Source: Pachyseris speciosa (Eukaryota > Cnidaria > Anthozoa > Scleractinia > Pachyseridae). From it: 64,000 bases of DNA. Below, one piece after another: positions 9,180 to 24,100 of the stretch; position 1 is the first letter of the stretch; each line of letters opens with the position of its first letter. The translations under genes and the position numbers were made by a program. The notes beneath the pieces were generated by a model that worked only from the letters and a program-made list of their open reading frames with translations, was not told the DNA's origin and did no database searches. The DNA lies in assembly GCA_016490735.1 (NCBI GenBank), contig JAEMWC010000454.1, forward strand, positions 291,001 through 355,000, read 5' to 3'.

Positions 9180-12100
9180 GTATGCATATATGCGCTTAGC
9201 TTCTTGTCGACTTTTGCGACTCGTATCGCGCTTAATGCGTTACTTGAGAGATCATAAATATTTCAGCTGGCCTACTCAGTTTCATAGTAAAAGCGGGGTA
9301 ATCTGTCGAGGAACGCCACTTTTTGTGCACAGCAGTGAGGATTTGAGGTGAAAAGGGAAATCGTGTGAAGGAATTATCGCTGAAATGCGGTCTTGACTTG
9401 GGCGTGCACGTAATGGGCTAATGTTCTTAGGGGCTCTATTGCAGCAAGCGCGTCTGCAATTCCCGTGTCTGTCGTCTTAATACTGCTGTTAAACTTTGAA
9501 ATTCATCTATTTTTTAATGACTGACACGTTTAGTCAATAAACCATGAATGTTGCGTGGATTGGACTAAAAAACGAATAAACGCGCTTCCCAACAACGGGC
9601 GCATACGAGCGAAGTGCGTGTTTCGATCTGCGCAAGGAAATGTCATTGAATGCTGTATTATTGTGCTTGTCATTTAGTTGTGAGTTCACTGACCACGCAA
9701 TGTCTGGAAACCCTCTTCCTGAAAGAATGAAGGACGATGTCTTTCAGCCGATACTTGAGCTTGGGCACATCTGTACATAACACGGAATGCGTCTGTTTGT
9801 TTTCCGGGGATCGACTTTTGTAAAAAAGTGAAATCGGCGTTGGAGCGTGGTTGTGCATTCGGCGAGAATGCACTTTGTACATTTCTTCGGCCTTGGTGAT
9901 ATGAATGAAAATGTTAATGAAAAAAGCTTAGAGCAATATCATGTTGACTTTTTCGTGGGAGTCATGCAGTCTTTTCTCACTGTGTTATCAGTATTTTTCA
10001 TCTGCTAAGTTATTTTTCTCGACCCGGCTCTTTCCTTCGAACGGATAACCTCTTAATTCTGCAATTTTCTGTGAGTGATAGTAACACCCTGATAAACGCA
10101 TTTCTCAGAATTGACATTAATTTTCTTTCTCGCTGACTTTTTGATTAAAATATAAAAGAAATACACTTCTCCGTTCATTGGCCGCAATTGTTAGTGAGTA
10201 AGATAATTGCTAACTCTTCACAGAACACAACAGACCGTGAATTCTTTTGTTATTTTGATCCGTTGCGGAATTGAAAGTCGCTCGACCTCATCGTCCAAAT
10301 AAGTGACTTAAAGTTGGAATGCTGCTCTTGAATTCATGAATATTGGAATTATTTAAATTAATGAAGCGAGGGTGATTTAGGCAGTGTAATGTTATTTACC
10401 TTTGGCCCTGTTTGGCTAATGTAGCGTCAATATAAAATTGTCTCAGCGATACGGTGCAATACGCAGTGAAGAGGATCTAAATGTAACACGTTGATTCTAC
10501 CTCATTAAATTTCTCATGGACAATTCCATTAGATCTTGTATTCAGGATTTCTTGGAAAACAGAATATGCCTCCTTCAGGAAATCGCGGAATATTTTTATG
10601 ATTTTTTTAATTAAGGACTGTAAGAGTAGATAAGAAGAATATTGTGTTTGACCTTTATTGAGGCTGAAATGTTACATGTAATTATAGCATCTTGCTTTTG
10701 TGTCACAAGACCTTTGTTAAATTTTCTTGTGATTTAGAGCCACATGTACGATTAAGCTTGATCATAAACTTTCTTGCTTCCCAGAGGGCATATATAATAA
10801 GCCTCCCAGGACAATTACTTAATGGTAAATTCTCAATATAATGTCACGACCACAGGGAATGCAATTTGAAAACAATGTTGTATTGAAATGAGTATTCGGA
10901 ATTGAGATTTGCTTTTGGACACGAAAATTAAGCTTGGGGCAACTTTAATTATGCAGTTCCATGAAACACTCACCATGTAACAGGGATAACCAGTGTCTAT
11001 TATTAAAATAATCAGATGTCTAACAACCAATCAGACACAAGTTGTATTGTAGACTTTGCCAAATTTACATCAGATTCAGACTCTCCATTCATCTTTGTAG
11101 AGATGTAGTAATTTTGCGTTTATACAATTGTTTATGGCTATCACAGAAAATCAATAATTCTTTCATTTCACAGTAATGCCTACTTGTCATTAAAAAGTTC
11201 ATTCATTTCTCAACAAAAGAGTTGACTCGTTTCAAAAATAATTTGAGATTTCTCGGTTTGTAGCAGCCTGATATTTTTTATTTTGAATTTTTCGTTGTTA
11301 TTTCATTCAGTTCAATGAAATTGAATGGGTAATGAGGAGAAAAATTATCAACGTCATTAGAAATGGGGTATATTTTATACAGTTCAGCTGTTCTTTATTT
11401 TGCTCAATTATTTTTATCATGTATACTTCTCATTTATTACTAAAAATCTCTCATTGCAGTGTAAGTAGAGCGACTAAGTTTTAGTGGCATACAAATTAAT
11501 GTATACCTTCATGGCTTGTTGGCTTGCTTTGAATCAGCTAAATCTTACATTACTGGAGATAGAAATTGAAATTCTAATTCCACCAATTGTCTACTTTGAA
11601 ATCTCAGCCACCACCAAAATCTTTTCAAATTATATATCACAGTGTATTGTTTCCAAGGTCTTCAGGTATCCTTGGAAGTTAGACAAAACTTGGGACTGTC
11701 AAACTGATTGCTTTCTTGGGCAGATGTTTCTCCAAAAAAATGCCAATGCCTCAGTCTAGGGTTGATTTATAACTGTTTGGTTGTTCGTATTTTACCTTCA
11801 GCGCTATTTTAATGGGTGAAAATGAAAGTACAGGGCATGTACGTGTTATTCTGAAGTGCCTCAAGCCAAAAACACCTTCTAAAAATGCAAAATGATTGTT
11901 TTTCTTTTGCTTTATATCGCTTAAAATTTAATGCTGTCTTGAGTAACCTGTAGAGAGCTAAGTGCTGGCTTGCTAGTGAATCACAATACTGATTCACAGC
12001 TGCACGTTATGGCGTATGCATGTGAAAGGAAGGCTTAATTACAAAATATGTTGATATTTAGAAAATGTGCTGAATCCTTTCCAACCAAGGTTTGCTGAGT

Positions 12101-15100
12101 ACAAGTTGCTGTAAGTCCTTTCAAAAGTATTCAAGCCACCTGCACAAAATTTTATGTAATATTGATTTGTGGTACAAACTGGGAGATAGTTTTTCTTTTT
12201 TTATTGCTCAAGATTTGTGTTAGAATTTTCTCTTAATAAGGGTGGTTACAGAAGTGATAAATGGCAAAGGAAAAGGCTCTTGTGTTTAGTTTACGTCATT
12301 TGAGCACATAAATCATCTAATAGTGCTGTTATTTATTTTTTCAGGTTATTCATTATCTCCTAGCTCCTCCATCTCTACGTTAACGTCCAGTTCAAATCTC
12401 TCCATTCCACAGTCATTAGCTCTTAATTCTACAGCACACCACCATACACCTCCTTCACGCGTCATCCACTGTCGAGCTGTAGCAGATGGTTGTAAGGAAA
12501 CAGACCTAATAAGTGTTCTTCAGCCTTTTGGGAAAATAACGTAAGTAGATGTATTTTGAATTCTACACACTGATGATGCTGTGGTGAAAATCTTGCATTC
12601 AATTAGATTCTCAAAAGATTCCAAATGGCGCTTGTAGAGCGAACATACGAAAGCCAGAGTTTTGTTGACCAGTATGGAAGGGGCTTGATGTTGATGTACA
12701 TATTGTTCTTGTAAACAGTTAGATAAGAGAAGGTTGTTCGGAAAATTCAGATCTTTGTCTCAGTGCAACTAGGTGAAGAGTAATCACTTTTTATGGACGT
12801 GAGCTTGTAAAGTAAAATCTATCCTTAGGGGATGAGCATCAGTCTCTTGACCCAAGATCCTCTCACTAGACTGGTCAAAATTAATGTTTTCATCCTGTAG
12901 GAATCGTTATTTTAGTATGACATACCCAGATATGTGATCTAAGTGTAATCCCTGTTGTCTCAACCAACAAGAGTCACAGAAATGAAGAATCAATGTTTTT
13001 CACATTTCAGTATAAAGCTTATTTCACTGTGCAAAGCCAGTTTTTCCATGTTTTGCAGTTAAGATAGACAGAATTCTCTGAATAATACAGAAATTCACAC
13101 TATGAATGCTTGCCTCAAATATTTGCGATACAGAAGTATACAATGTAGTTAGTACTGTAAGACTATTGCCCACTGTCTGTTTTTTAGACAAGTAAATTTA
13201 TTGATGTTTTTGGTCAATTTGTGATTATGAATAATTTTATAATTATAGCCAGTGAAATCATGTTTGAGAAATCTGTCCTTTCTCACAACAGTGAAATCAA
13301 GATCTAAAATTTCCTTCCACTGCTGTTGTGTATTACTTTTTGTTCAAACCATTATTATGAAGGTTTATTTAGTCCTGTTAAGCAAATGTGAATGTGGCAG
13401 TGAAAACTTGATTGCTGCTGTATGCCTGAGAAATTCATGATGGAACTGGTACCAGAGAAATTCATTTTTGTATTACAGGAAAATTTCTTTCTTATCAGTG
13501 ACAACTTTCAAAAACAGCTTCAAAGAGAACTTAGTTTGTTTTAGAATTCCCCGACTAAACCTGTAGAATCTTTGAACTTGCAAGTGACCAGGATGTAGAT
13601 TCTCCTTGCCTTGTCAGTACTACTTGAACAAATATGAAGGTCTTGAGAATTTAGTAAAAGTTAGTTTACATCAAAGATTGTTTAAAATACCCTGATGTTC
13701 AAGCAAATTCTCTCAGGGAAAGGAGAGGAGAGGAGAATATGCAGAAAATAAGTATTTCTAACAGTAAAGGATTTGGGAGAATTTCCTAAGTTTAGCTCTG
13801 CTCACTTTTTCATGTATGGTTGTGGCATAGGTTTTTTTTGTTTGAAGGTGAGAGGTTTAGTGCCATGCAACTGCTCTAGGCAAGCAAATGTGCTGTATTT
13901 GACTCTATCAAGCTGTACAATGTATATTGAATGACATTTGCTTCTGGGTACACTTTCTTTGCAAAGCTAGTTTCTTAAAAGCTTAATAATAGACGTGACT
14001 CATTAAATATATTTGCTGGATCCTAAACTGGCATTCCTCATGGACGACATGTAATTTAAGGAGCACTGTCACCCCGGGATTTTTGCTGTTTTTGGTTCAA
14101 TTCTGCCAAAATTACTGTCTTTTACCTGTTATCATGCAAAAAAATGCTTTACAGAATCACCAAGATGAATTCCAATGAATTTTTATCAGGGAGAGCTAAC
14201 GATAATAATTGTTTTGGTGATTTTTCAATGCATAGCTTGAAATTTTGCAAAAGCTGGCAATTTTTTTCAAATTTCAATCCATTTCCATCCTTGTCATCTT
14301 TGATGGAATACAGGAGTTTAAAGTGTCAATGCAGTACTACAGTCTTTGGCAGCAAAACTAGACCATTATTTTAAGGTTTCCACTGATGCATTGGCAGTTT
14401 TAAGCTTTTTAAAGTGATGGTACAATAGCGTGACACTGCCCCTTTAAGAGACATGTTGTTTTGATGAGTGGACTTCACTGAATTTCATGTTCTTCCCTAA
14501 TTTGTGACTGTGACAATGTGCATTCACAACTGCAGTGATCTCTCACATCTTCAAAATGACATCCATAAAAAGCCAGGTTACAAAAACATATTGTTATTAT
14601 TTTCTTGGAAAATGTCTCATAAAATGGTGATTGCAGCTGTGGTTCCCCCAGTAAGTTTTTTAATGCAGAAGAACTATTTCCATTATAATGGGGTGCAGCT
14701 ACAGGCAAATATTTTAAATCCCTTGGGTGGGGCACACAAACACCAAATACTTTTGTACTCTAAATTAAGATAAAGCGTGACATTTAATTTATTATTTATA
14801 ACCTACTTTTGGGAAGTAGAAAGGGTGCCATTATTAAAGAATTCAAAACTCTTCTGGGGATCATTAGGAAATCAATAACTGATTTTCCTGGAAAACCATA
14901 GTTATTGAACATTAATAACTGTGACAGAAAATGAAGCAGAAATCCTGATTTACGTCCTAATTTAAGCTATCCTGGTGTTAAAATGTTAAAAGGTATTTTA
15001 ATTAGTAGTTTGAGATTTACACTTAAGTTAGTTTTATTTTTGTGACTGCATGCAAAAATCATTCAACTTTAAGTTTCTAATCATGTGATGTGAACTGGAA

Positions 15101-18100
15101 CGAAATAATCAAAGTGATATGCCTGTTCTAAATGAGTCTGTTTACCTCTAACTGAAAGCTGTCTTGAGGAAATGGAAAACAAATGTTTTACTGTACTGTG
15201 CACTTTGGAACATACCAGAAGTGTTTGAGCAAGGTTTTAGCCTGTTAATACTGAACGTGTTGCAAATTTGTGTGAGCTATTTTAATCCTCTTACAGTAAT
15301 TCCAATTTTATTGTGTGGTTTCAGGTATATAATCTGCTCATTCCATTATTTTGCACTCTTCCTGTCAGATTAGTATTCTGAGCAAAAATACCAATAGCTA
15401 TAATAATCAACAGCACTCAAGCATCACATGGTTATCACATGATTTGAATTGAACCACTGTTATTCAAGGTGTATTAAATCCTCTATTGTCTCCAAATATC
15501 TGTTCATGCCATCACTTCCCATTGTTACAGTGTCAAATATTCCAGATTAAATTCCCACCCAGACTGCCAAACTGTGAGAAATTTCAATTACCGGTAGTTT
15601 TCACTTTCATGTCTGTGGGGCAAATCCTACTTGAAAATGTGACAATTCATTAAATGAGTGAAAAGTGTGATAATGAGTAGTAGTTCCCTGTGAGTGCTGG
15701 CAATTTCTGAAGAAGTACTCTTCCGGCACTTTCCAATTACTTTATCCCTGCTCATTCTTTTTTCTTTTGTTTCTGCTAAATTGTCTGATTACTAACAGTT
15801 AAAATATTAATACAGATTGAAACTTTTTTTTCGTACATAATTTGCATCTTTTTAACTTTTTATCCACTGGGAGCCGATATGTGAAACCTACTAACATTGG
15901 TTATAGCTGTGAAACCTTTCAAATAGTGTTTATTGTAATAATGTAAGTGAAAATTTTAGGAATCTTTTTTCTGCACTCAGACTGATTAACATTTTCTTGT
16001 TTTATGAAAGCATAAATTGTATTTCATCCAAAGAGTCTAGCATGACTGGTGCAATTTGCATACACTTTCAAGTTAAAAAATAATTTATTCTCAACTAGAA
16101 TTTGTGGGACTGCAAGGCTTTTCATGTTGGTGTACAATTTCTCCTTTATCTGGGATGAAGGCGCAGAAAGACATATGTTATGCCTGTGAGTGATGTGTAC
16201 AATTGTAATAAAAAAAACCACAAAACTGAATCTTTCATCTGAAAACTACAAAGCTAAGTGAAATGAATACTTTCAGATTTGACCTGATGACCTGTCATTT
16301 TCAAACACACCACTGTCTTAAGTGTTTTCAAATGGCCGGCCTGGTGGATTATTTTACATGTTTTTTTGTTATGAAAGCTTCAAGCTGAAATGCTGCAGAT
16401 GACCTTTTTTGTTATTTATTTTATTTGCCTTGTACAAATGGCCTTTTGTGCCCATTTTATAACAGAAAAGGATCCACAGATGGCATTCTGATAAAAAGAT
16501 AAAGAGTGTGTAGTTTTTAAAAGGTCATGTCAAATGCCATTTTGTTTTTCCTTAATTAGTCATGTACGAAAATGTTTTAAAAGCTAGAAGCTGCTGCTTA
16601 TCTTGTAGACATAACTCCCAGTGCTGTTGTGCAGTGTTTTGTTCTTACAGTTGTGCATCAAGTCATTGAACAATGGTAAAGATTCGATCAATCCCTCAGG
16701 CAATGAATCATTCCTTTTGAAAGGTGTAGTGCACGTGTATTTGCATAATTGAAGGGCTCGGGGCAAGAACGTCCTCCCGGTTTTTGGTCGATTTTCGATG
16801 TGCTCAATACAAACTGAGATTTGGCATGTGGACTTCATTCCAGTTAAAAAACATTGCTCTGTATTTGTTTTGGCTGATTTCCTCTTCGTTTTCGAGAAAT
16901 AACGTATGCAAAAAACCCAAGTCAGCTCATTCCCTTGCGTATTAATATTCATGCGCGAATTGAATTACCTTTAGGGCACTTGAAATGATTGACGCTTGGA
17001 AAGTATTGTTTGATAGTGTGACGTAGACTATACATTTGGTGGTTAAAACATCGATTTAAGTTTCATTGATAGGAAACTTACGTGGCTGTGAGGTGTCGAT
17101 TGCTAGCTAACTTTAATGGAAACTCGCCAGCCTGGTGGTCGAACGGACGTCATTTAAGTCTGTCGATCGGCAAGTCAGACACTTCTGAAAGAAGCCAGTG
17201 GTGTTTCTCTGTGCGTGCCAAACGCTGGAACAAATCGGCGTTTCGCAGTACAGAGTACTGAGCCAGGCGGGACAGTCTGAAAGCAACTCTCGTCTTAAGA
17301 GCGGCCCGCAGTTGAGAGTCTTGGCCTATTTGCCAAAGGTTGCCGTGCTAGAAATTCGGAAATAAGAGTTGTTTTTTGACTTAGGCGAAAATATCGGATG
17401 TTTGAAGACGTGTTGCGCGCGCTCGAAAGGATGTTTTTATGCCCACAATCCAATGCGACCACAGAGGGCGCTGTCTCCTTGAAAAGTTCTCGCGAGGACT
17501 GGAAATGAATATTCGCTCGGCTGCGGTGGGAAAATTTTCACTTCGGAGCGGGAACATTACGGAGAATTCATCGAAGAGTGGGAAATCGGCAAGACGAGCA
17601 GTCAGTCCGTTTTCGATGAGCTGAGTATCTTGGAAAACCAGTGCAAGGAAAACTTTCTTTGCCGCACGCAGCAAATATTCAAAGCACAAATGACGTGACA
17701 AGGTGACAGCGTCCTCTGATAAACATGCTGGCGTATTTTAACATATAAATCACTTTTGCATCGAGTACCTCGGTTAGTTCGCTTATATGGAGTCTTGTAA
17801 ACATCATCAAAAAGTATTTTCACGCGAGATTAACGGCAAAAAGCATTTTCACCCCAGATAAACAGTTAAAAATTATTTTCACGCGAGTCGTGTGACAGCC
17901 CATTGTGTGCGATCGAATTTCATATATACCGGGTATGCAAATTTTCGGCAGTTTGAAGCTAAAGAATATCTTCAGAACTAGTTAGGCATGTTGTCCAAAT
18001 TCTTGACCTGTCGTCATTTAGTTTGATTTTAATACCATTTTCGTTCCATATTTTCCATTTGACGACGAAAATGAATCCGTTGCCGACGTTTCTCAACCGC

Positions 18101-21100
18101 CAAAACCACGCAAAACTTACTATTCTGAAAGTGCCGTTTAGAAATGAAAACCGATGGAAAATGCACTGTTTGCAAGATACTCAGCTCATCGAAAACGGAC
18201 TGACTGCTCGTCTTCCGAATTTCCCACTCTTTGATGAATTCTCCGTAATGTTCGCGCTCCGAAGTGAAAATTTACCCACCGCAGCCGAGCGAATATTCAT
18301 TTCCAGTCCTCGCGAGAACTTTTCAAGGAGACAGCGCCCTTTCGAGAGCACTCACTTGTTAGGGACAAATGAATTTTCCTTTGGAAATGAAGATCTAATA
18401 ACAACACCAAGAATGAAAACAATTGTAAAAAAGGCACAAAAACATTACAATTTCAGTGTTTTGAAATAGCTCATTGCCCCAAATGTCTCATACTCTACAG
18501 ACACTGTACATACAGAGATCCTTTATTAGGGACCTTTAGATTTGACTACGAGTACGACTTTTTAAATGTGGTTCGCGTGCTTTACATAAGCACTTCGTAT
18601 ATCAATCCTGTTTTGAAAATCTTATTTTCTGTTATTAAGCAGTGAGGAAGAGTAAGGGTTCTGTGGAGGTGACTGGTTTGAAGTTTGGAAGTCGTACTCA
18701 TACTCGATCTCACACTCATACTCAAATCTAAAGTCCCCTAGTGTCTTCCTCAGTGGACATGCTTGTCAGAGCACTTATTGAAAATAGGTCAAAAAACACA
18801 GGGGAGGAGAACCAAATAATAACTGTCTTGAATTGTCGTGGAATTTTAAGTTTTGATCCTTCTTGCTCTCAAAATCAAACCTCAGCTTGGCTATAATGAA
18901 GCTTGTCTTTAGGTTTCTAGATGGATCCTCAGATCTGACCATTCAGTTGAACAGCCACTAAGCACTACTTTTGCCATGATTCGATTGTACTTCCCTCAAG
19001 TTGCGCTGATAGAGCTGTTAATACATTGGACTATTATCAGTCAGACTTTCATTTGGAAGAGTCAAGGCTGAATTTGCCTGTACCTTGATGTGTTGTTTAC
19101 ATGTAGATAGTAGGTTTCTCTGCATTGTGTCTCTTTACCAAGGTAAGTACAGTGTACGTGCAAGCTGGTATCACACTGCTGGAGTTACATGTAACCTTGC
19201 AATGGACTTCAAACCCATCCATGGTTTGGACTAGTGATATTACTAGCTACGTTATACCAAAGAAAAACAGGATTCAACTTTTGACAGCTATAAGAACTCC
19301 TTAGGCCTGAAGTACATCTTGCTTTTATTCCCTTTGTCTTAGTATCATGCCTTACAAGGTGGTTCTAACCTTCCAGTTTGTGGATCAAATCCTAAATTGT
19401 GACCATTCAAGTGAAAGCTACTGAGCAGGAAGTTCATGCGGTGCTGTTTATGTTGCCGTGTAAGGTGTTGCTAACTTTTGAGTCTGTGGATAAAACAAAA
19501 CTTGTAGCCATATTTTCATGAGTGTACATGTAAAAGGTATACAGCTGAGTATTTCTTTTCTGGGTGCAGTTTGCTAATAATTGTCAAAAAATATTTTTCG
19601 TATGCCCTTGCTCCTAACTTTGAAACATTTGGGTGAAATCCTTGAGTACGTAAAGGAAGTATTTTCAGTAGTGCTATTTATTCCCCCTGTAGAATTTGTT
19701 TTCTCTTAGAAAAACAGTGAAGAGAGGCCTCATACCCTGTATGTTAATATGGTGTCTCTTCACTTCCTGTAAGTTTCTCTTTTTGATACAGCATTCCTAA
19801 AAATACTGTGTACTACATGTAATTGTACTTCTTCCTGTATATAATTCTTATTACTGTAACGGATGATACTAAGTATCGTGTCGCATTACCTTTTCTTCTA
19901 TTTATAGTTTACCTTACATTGCTTTATATCTTGTTTCTATAAGCAGTATATTTGCCTTTTGTTTTTGTGCGCGTTCTTTTTCTCCTTCGCCAAAGATAAG
20001 CAGAATTAAATAAATTGAAACAAAGAAAACAGATAAAGTAAAAGTAAAGATGTGTATTAAGACTTAGTTGCAATTACTTATACTATAATAATGTAAAATA
20101 ATCCTTTGGATAATATTTTTAGATTGGAAATTTGTTTATTAATTATAACGAACAGAAGTAACAAACATGTAAAAGTTTATGTGTATTTTAAGTATTGTAG
20201 CTAATTGTACTCCAATTTTTTAAGTAACATGCCGTATTGTAACCGTAAGCAGTGCAGGTGTAGAGTTGAGAACTGTTGTGTAGGTAACAGTATGTAGTAT
20301 TGTATGTATGTATGGTGTCGCAAAATGATAATAATGATGAAAATGATCAAGCTCAGAAGAACAACACCATGTCGGAGGGAAACATCGTTCAAGTCATTCT
20401 ACCTTTCAAAGATCAGAGGTCTACAGACTTCATTCGGAAACAGCTTAAAGATCTTGGGAACAACATCGGCAACCCAATACAAACGGTATTCACGAGTCCA
20501 AAAATTGGTGAGCAACTTAAAATTCAGGAGAAGAAACCACCGGTCATTAGCCGACAATGTGTTGTATATCAATTTAAATGTGATCTGTGCTATACAGATC
20601 ATATCGGCTACACTACTCATTATCTCCATCAGCAGATTGAAGAACACAGAGCCTCAGCCGTCGGTGCACATGTGAAAGGTTGCCACGGAATTTCAAATCC
20701 CGAGTTTTTAAAACAGTTCTCCGTTTTGAAGAAATGTCAGGGAAAGCTTGACTGTCTAATCCACGAAATGCTTTTTATCCGTGAGAAGAAACCGAAGTTG
20801 AACACACAATCAGACTCAATTCGCGCGAAAGTATTTGTTTATAACATTTCATCATGCGCGCACTAATTCATTGGCTGACGTTATAAACAACCACTTAATT
20901 TAAACCTGAAACGACCGTTACGTTTATCACTTGAAAATGAAGTCAAGATGACTTCAAAACGTTGTGTAATATTGCTCATTTTTGTAATCAAAGATGATAA
21001 TAATAATAATAAAAAAACTGATGATACGGTGAAACATGAGACGAGAGTCTTACAGGACATTCCAGAAAGTCTGCGTCATTTGATAATAATACATTTTTAT

Positions 21101-24100
21101 TGATTTGATCATCTCATAGGCTTGGCACTCACCTCTGTAAATTGGCTTGTTACCAGATAGTTCTGTTTACCAAAATTATTTGGCATAACTTGTGTGGGTC
21201 AAAATTTTCCTGAATGATTACTTCAGTTTTTAATATCTTTTTAATATTCTACATTAAGATTTTTGTGGCAATAACATTCAGCTAATACTTACAGTTTGAA
21301 TCCTTCCTTTAGCTGAGGTCATCTGCGTCATCATGATGATAATTATTCTTCAGATGTTTTGCTTGGCTAGAATTATACAGTATACAGTTCTGTTACCAAA
21401 TTTGAAAAACGTTTTGAGAGTTAAATTTTTCTTTAATGATGATCATGGTAAATTGGGATTGTTATTATGATCATAATATTAATTTTCTTTTTAATCTTTG
21501 TTTTTACTGAGTTTCAGCATTAATCGATTTTTAATTTTATACTTTAAGATATTTATAGTAATGACATTCAGCTCCTTGCATTTTGACTCTTTTCACCAGC
21601 TTAGGCCATCTGAGTCATAATCATATTTTGCAGATGCAATGTCTGGCATGAATTCAATTTTAGAATGTATTTTGTCTGTAGTTCAAAAATAACTGTTGAG
21701 TAATTGAATATTAATTAAAATTATGTGACACCTCTAAAACATAATTTCTTTGAAACTACTGAAACACCAGCTCTTGAAACTTTGAATATTCTTACTAGTG
21801 TAATGAAAGAGATGAAAAATTGAAAGAAATAAAGGGGGACCAATTCAACTGAAATCCAACTCATTGTATTAAAAAAACTTGCTAACAGAGCAAGAGGAAC
21901 ATTAAGTGCATCCTAAGCCTCTCCCATTATTTAACACAGTGGTAGACTAAAGGAAAGAAAACTTCAGAAAAATGAACAACAATTTTATTTTTAGCAGAAT
22001 GTTTGTCTTATAGTAGCCTAGCATGCTATTTGTGTACACCATGTCAGGTTTATTTTTTATTTGATTCTCTTGACAGTTATGTGACCTTGTTGCCAAAAAT
22101 AAGACAAGCATTGGTGGAATTTGAAGTAAGTACACCTAAACAGACCTGAAACTTATAGAGCTATGTTGCTTCTATATATCTTGCTATCTCCCTGCAGGGG
22201 TTTCAAAACGTTTTGAAATAACCGTCTGAGCTAACTAAAGTAGGCAACAACCTCATGATTTTTTTAATAATTTGATTGAAAATAAGGACAAAGTAGGCCG
22301 CAGTAAGAGGTAAATTCTGATAAAGTAGGTGGCAATTTTTGCCAGTTGCCGGCTACTAATGAAATCCCTGTCCAGGGCTGGCATGAAGATTCTGCAGTAA
22401 ATGATTTTTAAGATTGTTTAAAACCATTAGGAATTGAATTTTACAGTCAGGGACTTTGAAGTTACTTCTTGAAGTTTAAAACCCTTCATTATGAATTTAT
22501 GTACATAAGCTTAAAATAAGAAATTTGGAAATGAAACATCCTCAAAGTCTGTTAGTGGAGCATAAAATTTCACTTCCTTGTTGACACTTTTATGTGAAAA
22601 ACAGTTAAGAGGTCAGTCTAGGTCATGAGAAATATGTTAATAGTTTTGTTTTAATACCACAGGATATTGAATCTGCAGTAGCTTTAGTGTCATACTCACA
22701 GGTGAGAAACATTTGTGTTTTTGTTCAACTGTTGTCCTTTAAAAATTAATGGAAACTTCCTATCTGACACATTGTTGGCTTCAGTCTATGCGTAGTCGCA
22801 TCTTAAAACACAAGATTGAACTTTGAGAACTTAGAATCAGTCATCTTAAAATATCCTCTGATAATAGATAATACCATCCAAGTTCTTTTTTCTCTGTTAA
22901 ATGATGTTAAATGGATCCAAGCACAAAGCAATTGGGAATATCAGGGTTAGTGTCCCAATTGTCTCTTCTACATACATGTATGGCTGATTTTTGTTGCTAT
23001 TGTAGTATGATGTCTCAGGTATTTCAGCACAGCACTGTGGGTCAATGTATTAGCACATAGCTTTGCATTCTTTGGGGAATGTTTTTTGATCTGGGGTTCT
23101 TGTGTTGCATAATCTAAATCCCTTACATCGCAGAGCAGTGCATGGTCAGATTCTCCCAGCAGGGGTTTCAATAAATTTTGAAATAGCTGTCTGAGCTAAC
23201 TTATGTAGGCAATGATCTGATGAATTTTTTTAATAATTTGAGTGAAAATACAGACAAATTAGGCAGCAGCAAGATGTAAATTCTGACAAAGTAGGCTGTA
23301 AATTTTGCCGGTTGCTGGCTTCTAATGAAACCCCTGTCCCAGGACTGTTTTCCAGTTGCCCAGTTGGGAGGGACAACTGAAACATTTTGAGGCAGAATCA
23401 AATGCCTGGTTATCCTGTGAACAACACAGTGGATAACCAAGGCATAACCAAAAAAAATGACAACTATTTTTGGCTCACATTAAAGTGAGCACAAAATGAA
23501 AAATTTCCACCAAAGAATGTGTTCCTATCTGCAATGAGATTGCTATGATCTTGGATGAAATTACTTGAGAAAACAGGTCTCTTGGAGTCCAAAATCCTCC
23601 TCCTGTTTGGGTAGGACAACAAAATTCATAACATAACTTCCCCCCCCCCCCCCCCCCACCCCACCCCACCCTCTAATTTGGGAAGCTGTAATTCTCAGGA
23701 AAATGTTTAGGTGGCACAAGGAACATTGAATTGGGGGAGGGGAGCTTTCAAACTCAGCTCATTATTGGTTGCATGTACAAAGGCTTTGAAAGTCAATGTT
23801 TTCAACAGTTCTGTCCAAGATTGTAGTTCTAAGCAAAGATTACTGTGTGAGGTAATGGAAGTTCCTGGTTGTCACAGTGGAGTCAAAGTCACTATTTCTT
23901 TCAAACTCAGGCCTCCAAAAACTTTCATGCATGCATTAGATGGTAAACAAAAGGACAAACCTTGTGTCAGCTTTGTAAAGTCATAATTTTTTTTAATGAC
24001 ATTTTTTTATTAAACTATCACAATTACTACACAATACCCAACAATATAGAAACTAAAAGAAAAGAAAAAAAATACGTACAAAGCAATGGCCACTATTAGA

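Noticed and set aside
17381..18469. Mirrored frames of 106-148 codons
   Set aside because: Both derive from the two arms of the long inverted repeat read in opposite directions.
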